The notes under the pieces are model-generated. The model did not search any database. It was not told the DNA's origin and worked only from the letters and a program-made list of their open reading frames with translations. Of a stretch of 64,000 nucleotides of DNA, positions 37,053 through 47,934 are shown piece by piece (position 1 is the first letter of the stretch; every line of letters starts with the position of its first letter). The translations under genes and the position numbers were made by a program. Source of the stretch: Metallyticus violacea (Eukaryota > Arthropoda > Insecta > Mantodea > Metallyticidae); NCBI GenBank assembly GCA_030762175.1, contig CM060833.1, positions 68,451,501 to 68,515,500 on the forward strand, read 5' to 3'.

Positions 37053-37266
37053 CTAATCTTCCCCATCTGAGACTATAAACCCTGAATACCTCTAAGATTA
37101 TCTAATTGTGGCACAGGTTTCATAGCTAATCACACTATGACACTACGGCCGAGAGCATGAATTCTTTCTATTTTACTCTGATTCCAAACAGCCTAAGAGA
37201 CAGCTTGTATTTAAAAAACCAGTTCTAATCCTAATTCTGTTTTTTTTCTTGCATAGATCTTTTTGT

Positions 37267-37695
37267 ATGGTGAGAAAGGCTTTCATGCTTGGAGTCTTTA
37301 CAAACCGTTCATTAACGTTCCAGCAGCTGAAAACTTTAGTTTTAAAAATGTGTAATCTTTCTTTGATCCACTTGTATTTATATGCTTTGTTTTCAAGATT
37401 TTTGGGTTATTTCTTTGATGTTACGCTTTCAAAGTACAATTTCCCTTCGTTAAGGTACTTAATCACAAACCTTGTTTCACATAATGCAACAAAAATACAA
37501 AATAAAAATGCGATTTCTCATAAATTTGACAGGAGGTTCGATATTCCCAAGCAGAAACAGTTTGGAAAACTCGGCAGGCTTTGGGTGCCGATGAAAGCGT
37601 GTTACAAACTAAATAATTATACAGCCGATTTAAAGATTAATACATTGTGGAGAACAATCGAAATTCCGGAAGGCAATCAACAAGCAGAAAGGTAG
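37267..37695 (+). CDS. Unassigned 143-codon open frame, doubtful
   Basis: The frame begins at ATG 37267 (MVRKAFMLGVF) and ends with GNQQAER-stop. Its middle is rich in Leu, Tyr and Phe; its end is more mixed (KFDRRFDIPKQKQFGKLGRL). Among non-repeat frames it is the longest in the window. TTTTTTTTCTTGCATAG just upstream looks like a polypyrimidine tract and 3' splice site, so the frame could be an exon reading in from TTG 37249. I recognise no domain. The base composition matches neighbouring noncoding DNA, so chance is the most likely explanation. Confidence 0.15.
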   Translation: MVRKAFMLGVFTNRSLTFQQLKTLVLKMCNLSLIHLYLYALFSRFLGYFFDVTLSKYNFPSLRYLITNLVSHNATKIQNKNAISHKFDRRFDIPKQKQFGKLGRLWVPMKACYKLNNYTADLKINTLWRTIEIPEGNQQAER

Positions 37696-37784
37696 AGTTG
37701 TTCAGAAAGGGCGTACTTTGATGTTGGAAAACTCGTTTGGCTCTCTGAGAAGTATAGGATCAAGACACTCGCTTATAACGAAAT

Positions 37785-38096
37785 ATTTTAACATGTGCAA
37801 GGTGGAGGCGAAATTTACGATCAAGCTGTGATCGCAGGAACTTCGCCTTGAAACCGCACAGCTCATGCTGGAGTGTACCAACGACGGTCATGTATTCCTG
37901 AAGACCGTGACCTCTTGGGATGGGACATGGCATTGTGTTACGGCCCGCAAACCTAAGGGTTTTGACAGTCGCAAGTGCATCATAAACATTCCAGAGCGAA
38001 CCTTTCACAAATCTTTTCAATAATGGTATCACTACTGGACTAAGTGTGTGGAGTTATGAAGAACATTCTCCAAAGATGACCAGGTAATGCGACCTC
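37785..38096 (+). pseudogene. Internally deleted mariner-like transposase
   Basis: The plus strand reads MCKVEAKFTIKL, then after a stop RLETAQLMLECTNDGHVFLK and TVTSWDGTWH, continuing RKPKGFDS. These correspond to (N)M.KV.AKFVP.LL, QR...A..MLE.AN.DP.FLKT and the first catalytic motif ITGDE(S/T)W of mariner-type transposases. The text then jumps to IPERTFHKSFQ-WYHYWTKCVE, the C-terminal IPE..F...F..W..RW.KC(I/V) motif. The second and third catalytic motifs are therefore deleted, about 130 residues. The 90-codon minus-strand frame overlapping this region is a shadow of it. No terminal repeats were identified. Confidence 0.7.
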
Positions 38097-38740
38097 CTAG
38101 GCAAATCTAAAGTTAGACGGTTTTTGAACATACCTTTTATATTTTTTTCCTGGAGCTATGTGCACGAGGAAGTAGCAAGTGAGGTGCAGTAATAACTTTA
38201 AAAATGAATAGTTGTATCCAAAGCAATAAAATATTCGTAAATTTCAAAATGCGCAGAGAATTCAAAGAATAAGGTAGTATACATTTTTTTTTTTAATTTT
38301 TACAAAACAACACTTAATTAACAATTTTTACAAAAGATTGTCAATATTTAAAATAAGTGACTACATTTTGCTACGTATAACTTTGCTTTTTTATTGTTTT
38401 TACTAAAGGTAAATAAATTTAGTAGGACCAAACTGGCTCTCACCCAACAGGAACTTGAAAAGGCCGCAAGCATCATTCCTCCCCAGGTCCCGAATAAGAA
38501 TCCTCAAGTTCCTAAGAAAAATCTGAACTACACTGTTTGTCCCTTGGCGTTTACACAAAGCATGAATCGCATTTTTTGTTTTTCTGCATCTTAATATTCC
38601 TTCAAAATTTCTTAGTCTCGTATAAAATGAAACTGAGATGAAAAAGGTCGGAAAATGGAGATTGTTGGTGGAGTAAATGGAAGAATTCTGAAAATAAAAC
38701 CAAAAATTCCGACTTCGTTCACGACAAACAACACCCTGCT

Positions 38741-38812
38741 GCATCGAAATTCGAACTCGGTTCCGCAGTCGTAACAAAAAAGTGTTCTAGCCACTAAGGT
38801 ATTGAGGTGAAA
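38741..38812 (-). repeat. tRNA-like SINE head
   Basis: Minus strand: CCTCAATACCTTAGTGGCTAG (A-box region), then GAACCGAGTTCGAATTTCG (B box). A body on the minus side may continue to about 38620 but matches none of the other families here. Confidence 0.5.
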
Positions 38813-38879
38813 GTCTCTCATACTTTATATCTACTAAAATGTTGGGTGTGAGAAAGAGAGGTGTATTCACAAATGCAGC

Positions 38880-39160
38880 AGAACAGAGAGAGAGAGAGAG
38901 AATATATAAAATGTTTAGGAAATTGTAAACTAGGAACTTTTGGAGGAATATTAAGAGGTACGCAAAGAATTCGATTCATGCTTTGTTTGAATGCCAAGGA
39001 ACGAAACAGTGGAGAAAATGTATAAAAAAATTATTTGAGATAAGGAAGCTTGTAGCATTTAAAAACTATTTGCAAGCCAGGTATAGATTGGGAGCTAGGG
39101 AAATTTTATTTGGAGCTGAGAGGAAATAAATGTGGCCAATGAATGAGAAAAAACTGCATA
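38880..39160 (+). pseudogene. Probable LINE ORF2 C-terminal fragment
   Basis: After a (GA)n run, the frame reads RYAKNSIHALFECQGTKQWR, then KKLFEIRKLVAFKNYLQARY and REILFGAERK-stop. A His-x3-Phe-x-Cys segment followed by T..WR resembles the C-terminal CCHC-like region of non-LTR retrotransposon ORF2 (the C..C.....H.LF.C..T...R type). The upstream cysteines are not recognisable. The tail AATAAACATTAACATG and nearby A-rich sequence fit a 3' end. The match rests on one motif. Confidence 0.4.
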
Positions 39161-39253
39161 CAGAGCCAAGGTGTTAAGTGAAATAAACATTAACATGAAA
39201 TGAATGATATAATAAATATTAGAACACAAAGTGAATATATAGCATTCATAGTT

Positions 39254-39254
39254 A

Positions 39255-39324
<70 letters not shown>

Positions 39325-40165
39325 CAGCAGCAGTAGTAGTAGTAGTAATAGAAGTATCAGTAGTAGAAGAGTAGTAGTAATAGTAATAATAGAGGTAGTG
39401 GTAGTAATAGTAGTAATAGTAGAAGTAGCAGCAGTAGAAGAGTAGTAATAGAAGTAGTAGTAGTAATAGTAGTAATAGTAGTAATAGTAGAAGAGTAGTA
39501 GTAATAGAAGTAGTAGTAGTAATAGTAGTAATAGTAGTAATAGTAGAAGAGTAGTAGTAATAGTAGTAGTAGAAGAGTAATAGTAATAGTAATAATAGAA
39601 GTAGCACTAGTAGAAGAGTAGTAGAAGAGTAGTAGTAATAGTAGTAGTAGTAGTAGTAGAAGAGTAGTAATAGAAGTAGTGGTAGTAATAGTAGTAATAT
39701 TAGAAGAGTAGTAGTAATAGTAGTAATAGAAGTAGTAGTAGTAATAGTAGTAGTAATAGTAATAATAGAAATAGTAGTAATAGTAATAATAGAAGTAGCA
39801 GTAGTAGAAGAGTAGTAGTAATAATAATAATAATAATAATAATAATAGAAGTAATAGTAGTAGTAATAGCAGAACAGTAATAGTAGTAGTAATAGTAATA
39901 ATAGTAGTAGTAAAAGCAGTAGTAGTAATAGAAGTAGTAGTAGTATAGTAATAGTAGTAGTAATAATAATAAAAGTGGTAATAGTAATAGTATTAGTAAT
40001 ACGAGAAGTAGTAGTACCAGTTGTAGTACTAGTAGTAGAAGCACTAGTCGTAGGAGTTGTAGTACGAAAAGTAGGAGAAGTAAAGTTGTAGTACTAGTAG
40101 TAGGAGAAATAGTGGTAGTAAGAGGAGTTGTAGAACTAACAGAAGTAGTAGTGATAGTGGGTAGT
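39254..40165. repeat. Long compound TTA / TAG / TAA trinucleotide array
   Basis: It begins with about 36 bases of ATT repeats, then about 870 bases of mixed GTA, ATA and GAA triplets. Within it a higher-order unit starting GAAGAGTAGTA(GTA)ATAG recurs at 39437, 39490 and 39546 (periods 53 and 56 bases). Frames of 81-170 codons through it encode Ser or Leu/Tyr/Thr runs and are not genes. Confidence 0.95.
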
Positions 40166-42320
40166 AGCGGTGGTGGGGAATTTTGATAGTTTTAATAATC
40201 GCACATGAATGGGGTCTTTTGATATTCCATAAGAGCTCTAACCTTGTGTTGACAAGCTCCGAACTTTCACTCCGTAATGTTGAATGACGATTAGCATTTC
40301 CTACACTCTAGGCCCCAAATCATAGTTTCATACCAATTGTAATAGAAAGAACATCAACTAATACTTTTTAACTTGAATTTCACACATTTCCAATTCACGT
40401 TCAAACAGTTTGAGTTGCAATTTTGAAAGAGCCTCTAGTCTGGAAATGTTACGTGAAGGAATAGTTGGGTAATAAAAGCATAACAAAAATCGTTGAGATG
40501 TTACTTCTTTCAACAGTGTTTTTATCTCTTGATTAACACAATTGCTGTTCCATACTCTAATTATTAATTAAAAGCTCAACATTGAAACTACCGATTTAAT
40601 TCTTGCAGTGTACGTATATCAAGCAGTGATTGCGCCATGTTCTATAAATATGCAATACTGTGGGGTTCTCGACAACCGACATATTTCCCATGATTGCAGG
40701 CACGATTTGTTTTTAATTAAGTTCACTTAAAGTTTTATTTCCCACATATTTATGATGATATGGTAGCACAGAGCGAGAGTTACAGTAATAAGGACATGAA
40801 TATTGTCCAAGCCATGCGATTATACTTGTAAAATGGATGGATTGTAATAAAACATTGCAAGCTTCCAAGTTTTCTCACCCTCTACAATTTGATTAATAAC
40901 AAATGAATGTTAATTTTCTTTCAAGGAAATAACTTTTCATCTCCGTGCGGTAAGCAACATAGCAAGACTAGAGACTGGTGTCTTAGAACATTAATACAAT
41001 AATATAATTACCAATTCCCGTGAAAAAAGAGAGAGAAAATAAAACGAAAATCATCTTCAGCTGCACATTTCTCCAAATGTTTGAAATATATTATAAGTTT
41101 ACTTCCTTGAAATATAATTATACAAGAATTAGTTAAGGACAATAGGTCAGAAATTTTAGCGTTAATTTCCATTTCATTTTCTCCTTTTAGTAAGCATTAA
41201 CGTTATCACGCTATAGGCCTTCGATACGCGAACGAAATGAATTAATGCAATGAAAGTTAATTGCGTTTCCTAGCTCTAGTAGTGGGCGTCTAAAGCATCT
41301 GCAATTGCCTTTTCAGGGTGAATATAAAAACTGCACTCATCGCGATGGACTACATATACTGTAAGCATGCACTACCTCCATTCTGCCTTGCAGGTCAATC
41401 AAGTACTTAAATGCAAATTCTGCACTATTTGAGACTTTATTACGCCCCTTAGAAAGTTGAACAGGGCGAAGCTTAGTATTAAGTTAAGCGATTAATCATG
41501 CGCTAAATTGTGTTTTGCTGATTTGTAAAATTTTATGGATTCTTAATTCTTTCCATTACCATAAGTTTATAAAAGCGCAATGCAATACACTTTTCTCTAG
41601 TTTCTTTTAATTCGCCAAGTATTTAACTGCCACATTTATCGACCTTATAGTGTTCACTTAGGAGAGTATAAATATACAATTGCTATCCAAAACAATAAAT
41701 TCAACTAATATCAAAATAGTTTATAGTAAATTATAAAAAAATTAGAAGTTAAAGCTCTTATCTTGGGATATACAATTAAAATAAACAATTGGAAGTACTA
41801 TAAAGGTTACAAAAATAATTATTTAATAGTAATAGTAATTTCCATTTTTATTGCATTCAAAAAGACACTACAAAAATGAGGGATAAGTTCATACACTATC
41901 TAAAACGAAAATGTATATCCTACCTAAGTTGATATACTTGAATGTCTTGTTACAATCAGAACCAAATAGAGACCAACATGTATTTGGCATAATTAAAATA
42001 ATGAATTAACTTCCACTTATCCGAACGCATTAACTCATAGATATAATTTAATTGTGTTGTGTGTATTTTAAAGTGCTGGAAACTCTGAACTTGACAAATT
42101 TGTAAAAAAGAGATAAAAGCATGAAAGATAATTCTTCCTGTTGTATCACAGTTTTCACTTCTAAATTATTTTGTTTTAAACACTTTTTTCTCTTTTCTTA
42201 CAAATGTTTCCATCATCTTATCCCCTTATTGGGTGCAGTGTCGGCCTTAAAAAGAAATGTACAGCTGCAAGTCTTATTCAAGAAATATAGCTCTCAATAT
42301 CTATATTACACACTAATTAT
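40166..42320. other. No gene seen
   Basis: AT-rich; no family recognised on either strand. Confidence 0.45.
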
Positions 42321-42321
42321 G

Positions 42322-42373
42322 TAAGTACTGGTTAAGAATTAAAAATAAGAACAATTAAGTACTGGTTAAGAAT
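42322..42373. repeat. Short direct repeat, 34-bp period
   Basis: TAAGTACTGGTTAAGAAT occurs at 42322-42339 and again at 42356-42373, exact over 18 bases. It abuts the LINE fragment and may be a tandem slippage at its edge. Confidence 0.85.
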
Positions 42374-42374
42374 A

Positions 42375-42970
42375 ATATGGGGAGATCAAGCTCTTCTTCG
42401 AGCAGTTTATCTGAGAGAGCAAGTAAGAGAAGGGTGGAATGCGGATTGGGCATCAAAAATAAGGAAAGGCTTAAAAAAAAATTGAACTAGGGTATATTTG
42501 GATAAGGGGAAAGGACATTACGCGCAATAGTTGGAAAATAATTTACAGTCGTTTGCGAGATATAGATAGGCAAAATACTGAGACTCAATGCGCAGAAAAG
42601 GTATCGCTTAGCCTGCAGGCTCAAATAGTTTAGGTGTAGGGAGGGGGGTTATCTAGATATCAGTGGGAGAGAAGAAAGAAATGATCTCATATGGCTCAGA
42701 TTAGGGGCTTGAAAAGGAAATAAAACAGTTAATGCTTTCGCGGAAAGAATTTGTCCACGCGATACCTGAAGGCATATTCTGGCAGAAAGTAGGGAAACAG
42801 AGATTTTAAGAAATGAGCATTTACTACCACAATTTCTGAATTCCAACAGAAGTTTGGATGTCTGCTTGAAAGTGTTCGTGCATGAGAAATACATAACCAA
42901 ATCGGGAGTATTTATAGCGACAAAGAAGGCTTTAGAGAAGATTGGAGAGTTGTGGAGGAGGGGTGAGTAA
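42375..42970 (+). pseudogene. LINE ORF2 C-terminal region (R1/I-like type)
   Basis: Across frameshifts the plus strand reads WGDQALLRAVYLREQVREGW, then a TWRIIYSRLRDIDRQNTETQ-like segment (as SWKIIYSRLRDIDRQN). GGYLDISGREERNDLIWLRL and GAWKGNKTVNAFAERICPR follow. Then come EFLNSNRSLDVCLKVFVHEK and a final KKALEKIGELWRRGE-stop. This order of an LR(L)GAW.GNK segment, a degraded CP.C zinc-knuckle and a terminal helix before the stop is typical for the region behind the reverse transcriptase in some insect non-LTR elements. The second half of the zinc-knuckle is lost. The reverse transcriptase itself is absent, consistent with 5' truncation. Confidence 0.6.
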
Positions 42971-43245
42971 AGAAAAGGGAGTTCAGGGGTAAGGATTCTA
43001 TTTATGTTTATATATATATATTACTCACAGAAGATGTCTGATTTAAGTATATCAATGTGTTTGTATACATGTATATATCATATAGATTTTGATTGTTACA
43101 AGAACGGTATTAGCATGTACGCCGTAAGGTCCATGCAACATTTATACTTACATGTGCTTTAAAACTGCTACATTTAAAGTCGATTATAACTAATACTACT
43201 ACATACTAATTATGGTAAGCAAAAATGATCGGATGAGTTGTTATA

Positions 43246-43248
<3 letters not shown>

Positions 43249-43288
<40 letters not shown>

Positions 43289-43536
43289 CACAAAAAAAAA
43301 ACACTCAGAATGCAATATAAAAAAGTTAACATAAAATTTCACACTAAGAACCGTAAAATTGAACACTAAAAACACACGATATTTCGAGCTTGGCTCTTGG
43401 TCACGTGCTGAGAATGAACTTTTTATATTGCATTCTGAGCGTTTTTTATGAATTTTATGCTTTTTGGAAGTTTTTATTATTCCATTAATAGTATATTAAT
43501 GGAATAATATATTATATTATATATATATATATATAT
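43249..43536. repeat. Foldback element between (TA)n runs, with hammerhead-like core
   Basis: The arms are at 43283-43326 and 43418-43457. The second, inverted, reads AAAATTCATAAAAAACGCTC followed by AGAATGCAATATAAAAAGTT, nearly the same as the first. The element sits between (TA)n at 43249-43283 and 43518-43536. Between the arms, on the minus strand, is GTGACCA, an A, GAGC-CAA-GCTC, GAAA, ATATC (43378-43404). This is hammerhead-like, with two core changes and one extra base. A separate perfect hairpin of 16-bp arms and a 3-base loop lies at 43475-43509 (ATTATTCCATTAATA arms). No coding capacity. Confidence 0.75.
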
Positions 43537-44483
43537 GAGAAAGGAAATAATTTAGTCCATTAAATGATAAAAATGTGTCAATACCTGCATTCATATCAAA
43601 ACATAAGTCAAACAAGAATAAGTCAGTAAGCAGTTAAACTGCAAGCTGAGTATTGTACTGAATAATAATATTCAGTATCTTTATCACGTCTGCTTTCAGT
43701 AATTCAGAAATGATTTCTGCTCTCATAATATTTCTATATTGTATCTCATGTATGAAAACTATAATGTATTCATTTACTGGTGAAATAATATGGGATTGAT
43801 TATTGTTTACGTTAGTAAATTAATATGTTTTCCTCTATTTTAATATATACCTATATGCGCCACAAAATTTGTGTTTATACTTACAGTAATAAATGCTATT
43901 AAATATTATACTAATGAATCCACATTACTAAAAATAGAAATCAAACAAATTTCTTAAAATGAACATATTTTAGGGCTAAACAATGTTCGAAAAAAATGCC
44001 TGAGATTTAGAAATATTTTTACACTTACTGAACACTCATCTATTACTTTATTTCAAGATAAACTAACCCATCATTATTGTTTTATATAAAATATGTTACG
44101 GTGAAATGATTTTATTCCTAGCATAGTCACTAAAACATTTATATAATAGGCAACGCTAGGGATTAGTTCTAAAATATTGAACTTTTCTAAAATTTCAAGC
44201 AAAATGGCTTACATTAAAATGTCAACCAAGTCCACCATGAAAATAACAACCCATCTTTATACATTATAATACTGAAAAGATTTAACTAATACAAGAAAAT
44301 AGGAATTTTCTTGAATAAAAAGTACATTACACAACAGAAGTCAAGTAGTTTAGTTGCATGGAATGTGAAAAATAAAGTTGAAAATTAGGAAACCATTATC
44401 GAGACTCTTAACTGGATTGCACTGAGCACATAAGATCTCGCACGAGACTTACTTCCTTTGATATCATTCCAAGTTCCCACAAA
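43537..44483. other. No gene seen
   Basis: Very AT-rich; nothing recognised. Confidence 0.45.
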
Positions 44484-45628
44484 CGAGGGTGGTTTGATAA
44501 GTAACATGGTTCGCAAACTAATAGAGGGCAAAGGCACCATCTGTATATGTGGTTATAAAGTTTATTTTCTCTGTATCAATCTTCTATGGCCATAATTTAC
44601 TCTGATGTTAATTCATTGTTTGCCAGTTATTAAAACACAAGCTGGTGCAATTCGTGGTGTGATTCAATTCCTTTTTCTGGAAGAGAAAACAGCAAAGTAA
44701 ATTCATGAGAGGACTTTTCCTACATGGGTGACACACTTCCTTCCTATCAAACCATTCTACTTTATGTAAATGAGCTCAAGCGTGACAGAACAATCATCGA
44801 AGGCGCGCCACGTCCTGGAGCTCCAAAATCAGCTGTGAGGCCACAAATCATCGATAAAACTCATGATATTATTTTTATAGACGAGTGAACGTGTGTCTAT
44901 CAGGCTACGGGCATCTCAATTGGGCGGGTAAATTTCATTTTGCATTATGAATTACACATAAAAAATATTTGCGCAAGTTGTATGCGGCGTCTGCTCACTC
45001 CGGAGCAAAAGCGAAATCGCATCCGAACAACCGCCGACTGTTTGGAAATGTTTAAGAAGAACCCAGCAGATTTTACGACTTTTGTAACAAAAGACGAAAC
45101 TTGGATTCATTACTATACCCAGAACGAAACAGTCTAAATAGTGGATCGCAGAAGCAAACCGGTTGGCTTCTAAAAAGGCGAAAAATGTTCAATACACTGA
45201 AGAGATTGTGGCTTCAGTTTTTTGGAACACTAAAGGAATTCTCTTGCTTGATTACTTGAAAAGGAGGGGGGGAAATCATTATTGTAGAATACTGTGCACT
45301 ACTTTGGGGAGATTGAAGACAGCGATCGCGTCGCTCAGGACAAATTGGCCGAACTACAACTCAGAATGCTTCCGCATCCACCCTATTCACCAGATCTCGC
45401 TCACTGAGATTACCATCTGTTTCCTAAACTCAAAACTTTCCTGGTCAGACATAGATTTAAGTCAAAAGAAGAGGTCGTAAAGGAGATAAACGAATATTTT
45501 GTGAGCCTGGACGAAACCTACCACCACGAGGGAATCATGAACCTGAAGAAATGTTGGAGCAAGTGCGTTGCAAGAACTTAACATGTTCTATTTAATGTAA
45601 AACTAAATTATTTATCAAACCATCCTCG
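44484..45628 (+). pseudogene. Mariner element with both terminal repeats, transposase broken
   Basis: The ends CGAGGGTGGTTTGATAA and, inverted at the right, CGAGGATGGTTTGATAA differ by one base. A TA follows at 45629-45630, while the left flank has AA. The transposase can be followed from about 44650: VIQFLFLEEKTAK, PTWVTHFLPIKP, RTIIEGAPRPGAPKSAV and FILHYELHIKNICASCMRRL. Next come TPEQKRNRIRTTADCLEMFK and FVTKDETWIHYY (first catalytic Asp). After these are EIVASVFWNTKGILLLDYL and HPPYSPDLA. The third Asp follows in DYHLFPKLKTF after a stop. It ends CWSKCVART-stop at 45579-45581. The second catalytic block (HDNA..H) is deleted. At 1,145 bp it is shorter than the usual 1.3 kb. It is inactive but could once have been moved in trans, since both ends survive. 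Confidence 0.92.
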
Positions 45629-45689
45629 TATTATAAAATCATAGGTTTAGTTTCTCAGTAAGAAACTTAGAAAAAGTCCTCTCTTGAAG

Positions 45690-45982
45690 TCGGTCCTGGT
45701 GGTGAAGTGGTAACCATACTTGCCTTCTACACCCAAGATCAAACCCGGCCAGGATCGATGGGGTTTTTTTCGGAGCGTAAAAAGCCTAAGTATGGCTTCC
45801 TTCGGAAGGGAAGTAAAACCTTGGGTCCCGTGTCGTACATTTACGGCACGAAAAAGAACCTCAAGCCTGAAAGAGATGCCTCGGAGTAAAATTTGTCGGC
45901 CGTTTCACGCCCTGAGTTGAATGGGACGCTGATGACCTGAGCTGTTAAAGAGCGTCCATAAATAAAACAAATCAACAAAAAC
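45690..45982 (+). repeat. SINE-A, full-length, with flanking duplication
   Basis: The head is GGTCCTGGTGGTGAAGTGGT followed by AACCATACTTGC, with a damaged B box AGATCAAACCC, then the complete body and tail (CATAAATAAAACAAATCAAC). TCTTGAAG is present at 45682-45689 and 45989-45996, and AGTC precedes both, so the duplication is probably about 13 bp with a small change. This is one of the two best references for the family. Small frames within it are not genes. Confidence 0.93.
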
Positions 45983-45996
45983 AGTCGTTCTTGAAG

Positions 45997-47919
45997 ATAA
46001 AAGCAATAAGAGAAATAGTAGTAGATCCAAGCTCAAGCCCATAGGATGTACTACCGTCCTGGCAGTCCAATGTCAATACAGTCACTGAACGGTGTTCATT
46101 AACTGCATATAGAATTTTAATTCCACTTTCAACCTCAGAGCATAGCATTAGTCTCTGGACAAGAAAATGCCCAGCGTCTCCTTTTATGTCTCCCATTGTC
46201 AACAATGAGCAATACTAATGAAAAATTAGTGTATTTCAGTGTTCAAAGATAATTATTGTCTTTATGACTTAGCTCGTAATGTATAAGTGAACTTAAATGT
46301 GACATTTATATGTAAAAGGTGCATATTCCATTAATTTATCAGATATTCTTTAAATTGTAAAAGAAGAGTGTGCTAGAATATCTCGTTGATAAATAGGGAT
46401 GGTAGTTTTATGATGAAAAGCCATGTTTGTGCTGCTTATCTCATGATTTGTAGCGTTTTTAAATTTCATATTATGATCATCCAAAAAACGTGGACTTTGG
46501 TTGCTTTTCTGCTGCTCTCCTCATTACGATAGCTGTGTTGAATATCTTGATGCCCTTGGAAAGCAGTATTTTCTTTGGGCTCCAAGCCATGAACGCATAA
46601 CCATCATTAATGCACTGTCGCGCCTAGGGGTGAATTTCTTATATCCGTTCATAAAAGCCTGGGGGCTAATTGTAGCAAGCAGAGTGGCGGTTTAAGTATT
46701 TCAAAGTATTCAGTACACAAATAAACTTTGGTGCAACAGTCTTGTCACGCTGATGACCAGAGATGTTAAAGACCATCCATAAATAATTAATAAACAGCTT
46801 TGTCTTGATGCACTCTCTCCGTTTGCGCTTCACTTTCCCTTGAGGACTTTAGGAAATAATTTGGCACAATAGTTCACTGTTATATTGTGTTGACGTGGTA
46901 GGTATTCAACAGGAAAACAATCTGTTCAAATCTTGAAAAGCAGCATTCAATGTCTGTAGAAATTATTGTGCTTAAAATTCTGGAGTGGCCATATTTTGTT
47001 TCAATTCCACTGTCTAATGTTGCATTTCTGCACCAAGGAAGTGAACCAAAATTTTAATCAGTTCATTGACAGTAATATTTTTCATTTGTAACTGAACCTG
47101 TTCTCTGCTTATGATATTTATATTTATATCAAACTTCAGTTGAATGTACTTCTGATCTGACCGTATAATTCTTCATACCCATAAGGAAACTATTACTTTT
47201 TGGGGGGAGGGGCTTTGTTTACCGAATTTAATGCATGAAATTTGCTGTACATTGATTATGGAAAATCTTAATAAACATCGGATATAAAGGAAATACATTC
47301 AAAAGTTCACATTGCATGTGCACTCATTACAAATGAAGCAATCTGGTCGACTTTGATGTTGGCCATTTTTTTGCCTCTTTACATTAATCGTTTATAAGTA
47401 TCGTTTGCCTTTTAATTGCCTTTTAATTGATTGTTTTATTTTTAAATTGTTTTATTAATGTTTCAAAGCAAGGTAAAATAAAGGACCACTAGTAAAGCGA
47501 TCTATACATTTAAAAGCTTAAAAAATAAATAAAATAAAACCTTACATTTTCAAACGCACTTGTGACTATATTCGCTTTACATGCCGCAACTCTTTTGACC
47601 TGAACCCATAATTAAGGTCTTTCGTGAATAAAAAGGGAAATCCAATAATGTTGTGTAGCAACTTTCTATCTGAAATGGTTAAGAGTTAGCGTTAAACAAA
47701 GCAGTCTGTATACGCGATCAGTTTGACAATGCAACAACCATTGTCGTTATATGAAATTGTTTGAGAGATATTTTACGTATTATGAGAAAGTTAGAATACC
47801 TCTAAGTCATTTTTGTGTTCATACAAAACCAGCTTCCACAACGCTGTCATATTAATTTATTTTAAGCCCGCAATTTAGACTATAGCATCTTGTGACCTAC
47901 CCAAAAACCGTAAAATAAA
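45997..47919. other. No gene; small SINE-A 3' fragment at 46744-46795
   Basis: GTCACGCTGATGACC-AGAGATGTTAAAG matches the last ~50 bases of SINE-A. The rest is AT-rich with chance frames up to 77 codons. Confidence 0.55.
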
Positions 47920-47934
47920 TTTAATCTCGTCAGC

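Noticed and set aside
37760..38032. 90-codon minus-strand frame
   Set aside because: It lies opposite the internally deleted mariner remnant, whose plus-strand motifs explain the region.
39095..40044. Frames of 114 and 170 codons with Leu, Tyr, Thr and Ser runs
   Set aside because: They translate the TAG/TAA triplet array; no non-repeat domain is present.
46501..46695. 64-codon plus-strand frame
   Set aside because: No motif, ordinary composition and no supporting context.
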